From Bifidobacterium breve (GTDB lineage: Bacteria > Actinomycetota > Actinomycetes > S36-B12), in NCBI GenBank assembly GCA_945870085.1, contig CAMBQX010000034.1, positions 1 to 12,494 on the forward strand: DNA of 12,494 nt, read 5' to 3'. Numbering within the stretch: position 1 is the first letter of the stretch; each line of letters begins with the position of its first letter. This document shows, one piece after another, positions 12,193 to 12,494 of the stretch. The notes beneath the pieces were generated by a model, which was given only the letters and a program-made list of their open reading frames with translations, did no database searches and was not told where the DNA came from. The position numbers and the translations under genes were made by a program.

Positions 12193-12494
12193 ATTTCTTC
12201 ATCACAAACTGCCCGCACCCCTTCAATAGGTAGCGGCAACCGACGACGACGGCCTAATAAGCCGGCCACAGGAAATCTTGCGGCGGCCAGCAAAGCCAAA
12301 GCACCGCACCATGATGCCAAGGCAAGTACGGTGCCGGCACCCAAACAACGGCCTGTGCACCAGCAGGTACCCCACGTCGACATCACCGGAAACCGATTCG
12401 CCGAGCTTGGCGTGCCAGAGAAACTGGTGCAGCTAATGGCGGCCCAGGGTGTTATTGAACCGTTCCCGATCCAAGAGGCAACGCTGCCAGATTC
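12193..12494 (+). CDS. DEAD-box RNA helicase, N-terminal part (3' end outside window)
   Basis: The frame runs open to the right edge, giving about 100 residues. From residue 62, VDITGNRFAELGVPEKLVQL and then GVIEPFPIQEATLPD form the Q motif, with its upstream Phe69 and Gln94, that starts the DEAD-box helicase core; the ATPase motifs lie beyond the window. Residues 1-61 are a basic, low-complexity extension (NRRRRPNKP, ASKAKAPHH) common in actinobacterial homologues. The frame has no ATG, GTG or TTG between the upstream in-frame TAG (about 12127) and GTG 12331. ATT 12193 lies six bases after a perfect AAGGAG, so I propose ATT as start. GTG 12331, with a weak AAGG eight bases upstream, would drop 46 residues. 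The product would unwind structured RNA, often in the cold. Confidence 0.85.
   Translation, partial: MSSSQTARTPSIGSGNRRRRPNKPATGNLAAASKAKAPHHDAKASTVPAPKQRPVHQQVPHVDITGNRFAELGVPEKLVQLMAAQGVIEPFPIQEATLPD

Noticed and set aside
12114..12386. Reverse-strand open frame over the helicase start (90 codons)
   Set aside because: It overlaps the leader and the basic N-terminal extension of the helicase, has no domain, and its hydrophobic look comes from antisense of basic/alanine codons.

Overview
The window looks like chromosomal DNA of an actinobacterium, probably an aquatic one with a compact genome. A DUF3263 protein of the actinobacterial type, a heliorhodopsin very close in motif to the freshwater actinobacterial prototype 48C12, an actinobacterial-type UbiA protein, moderate GC and very short intergenic gaps all point that way. 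The genus cannot be fixed from the sequence. I see no insertion sequence, phage gene, tRNA, rRNA or CRISPR array.

Layout. Positions 1-2168 hold a tryptophan-to-kynurenine module: tryptophan 2,3-dioxygenase (minus, cut by the left edge), a divergent Lrp/AsnC regulator (plus) and an alpha/beta-hydrolase of the kynurenine formamidase type (minus). Positions 2308-2809 hold two small membrane proteins, the first broken by a one-base frameshift. A structured leader resembling a guanidine-III (ykkC-III) riboswitch precedes a CPBP intramembrane protease (2983-3756). A second structured leader precedes DUF3263, which is followed by an orphan sugar-type solute-binding protein (3934-5504). A minus-strand block (5501-8011) holds LtrA, a GNAT-like protein and pterin-4a-carbinolamine dehydratase. 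Divergent from it runs a tight plus-strand cluster: heliorhodopsin, DUF554 membrane protein, UbiA-type prenyltransferase (8074-10498). A TauE/SafE permease (minus) converges on it. The right end has a secreted four-cysteine protein of unknown function, a large nested inverted repeat, and the beginning of a DEAD-box RNA helicase that seems to start at ATT behind a Shine-Dalgarno sequence able to pair with its own leader.

How the genes may work together. The dioxygenase and formamidase would carry out the first two steps of tryptophan breakdown under the Lrp-type regulator. Heliorhodopsin, DUF554 and UbiA are spaced 18 and 4 bases apart and may be co-transcribed, a possible photosensory or membrane-lipid/pigment unit of unknown role. 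Several genes lack a Shine-Dalgarno sequence and carry a -10-like hexamer about six bases before the start, suggesting leaderless transcripts. Most exciting for follow-up: the riboswitch-like element upstream of a CPBP protease, the heliorhodopsin cluster, and the possible self-sequestering leader of the helicase gene.
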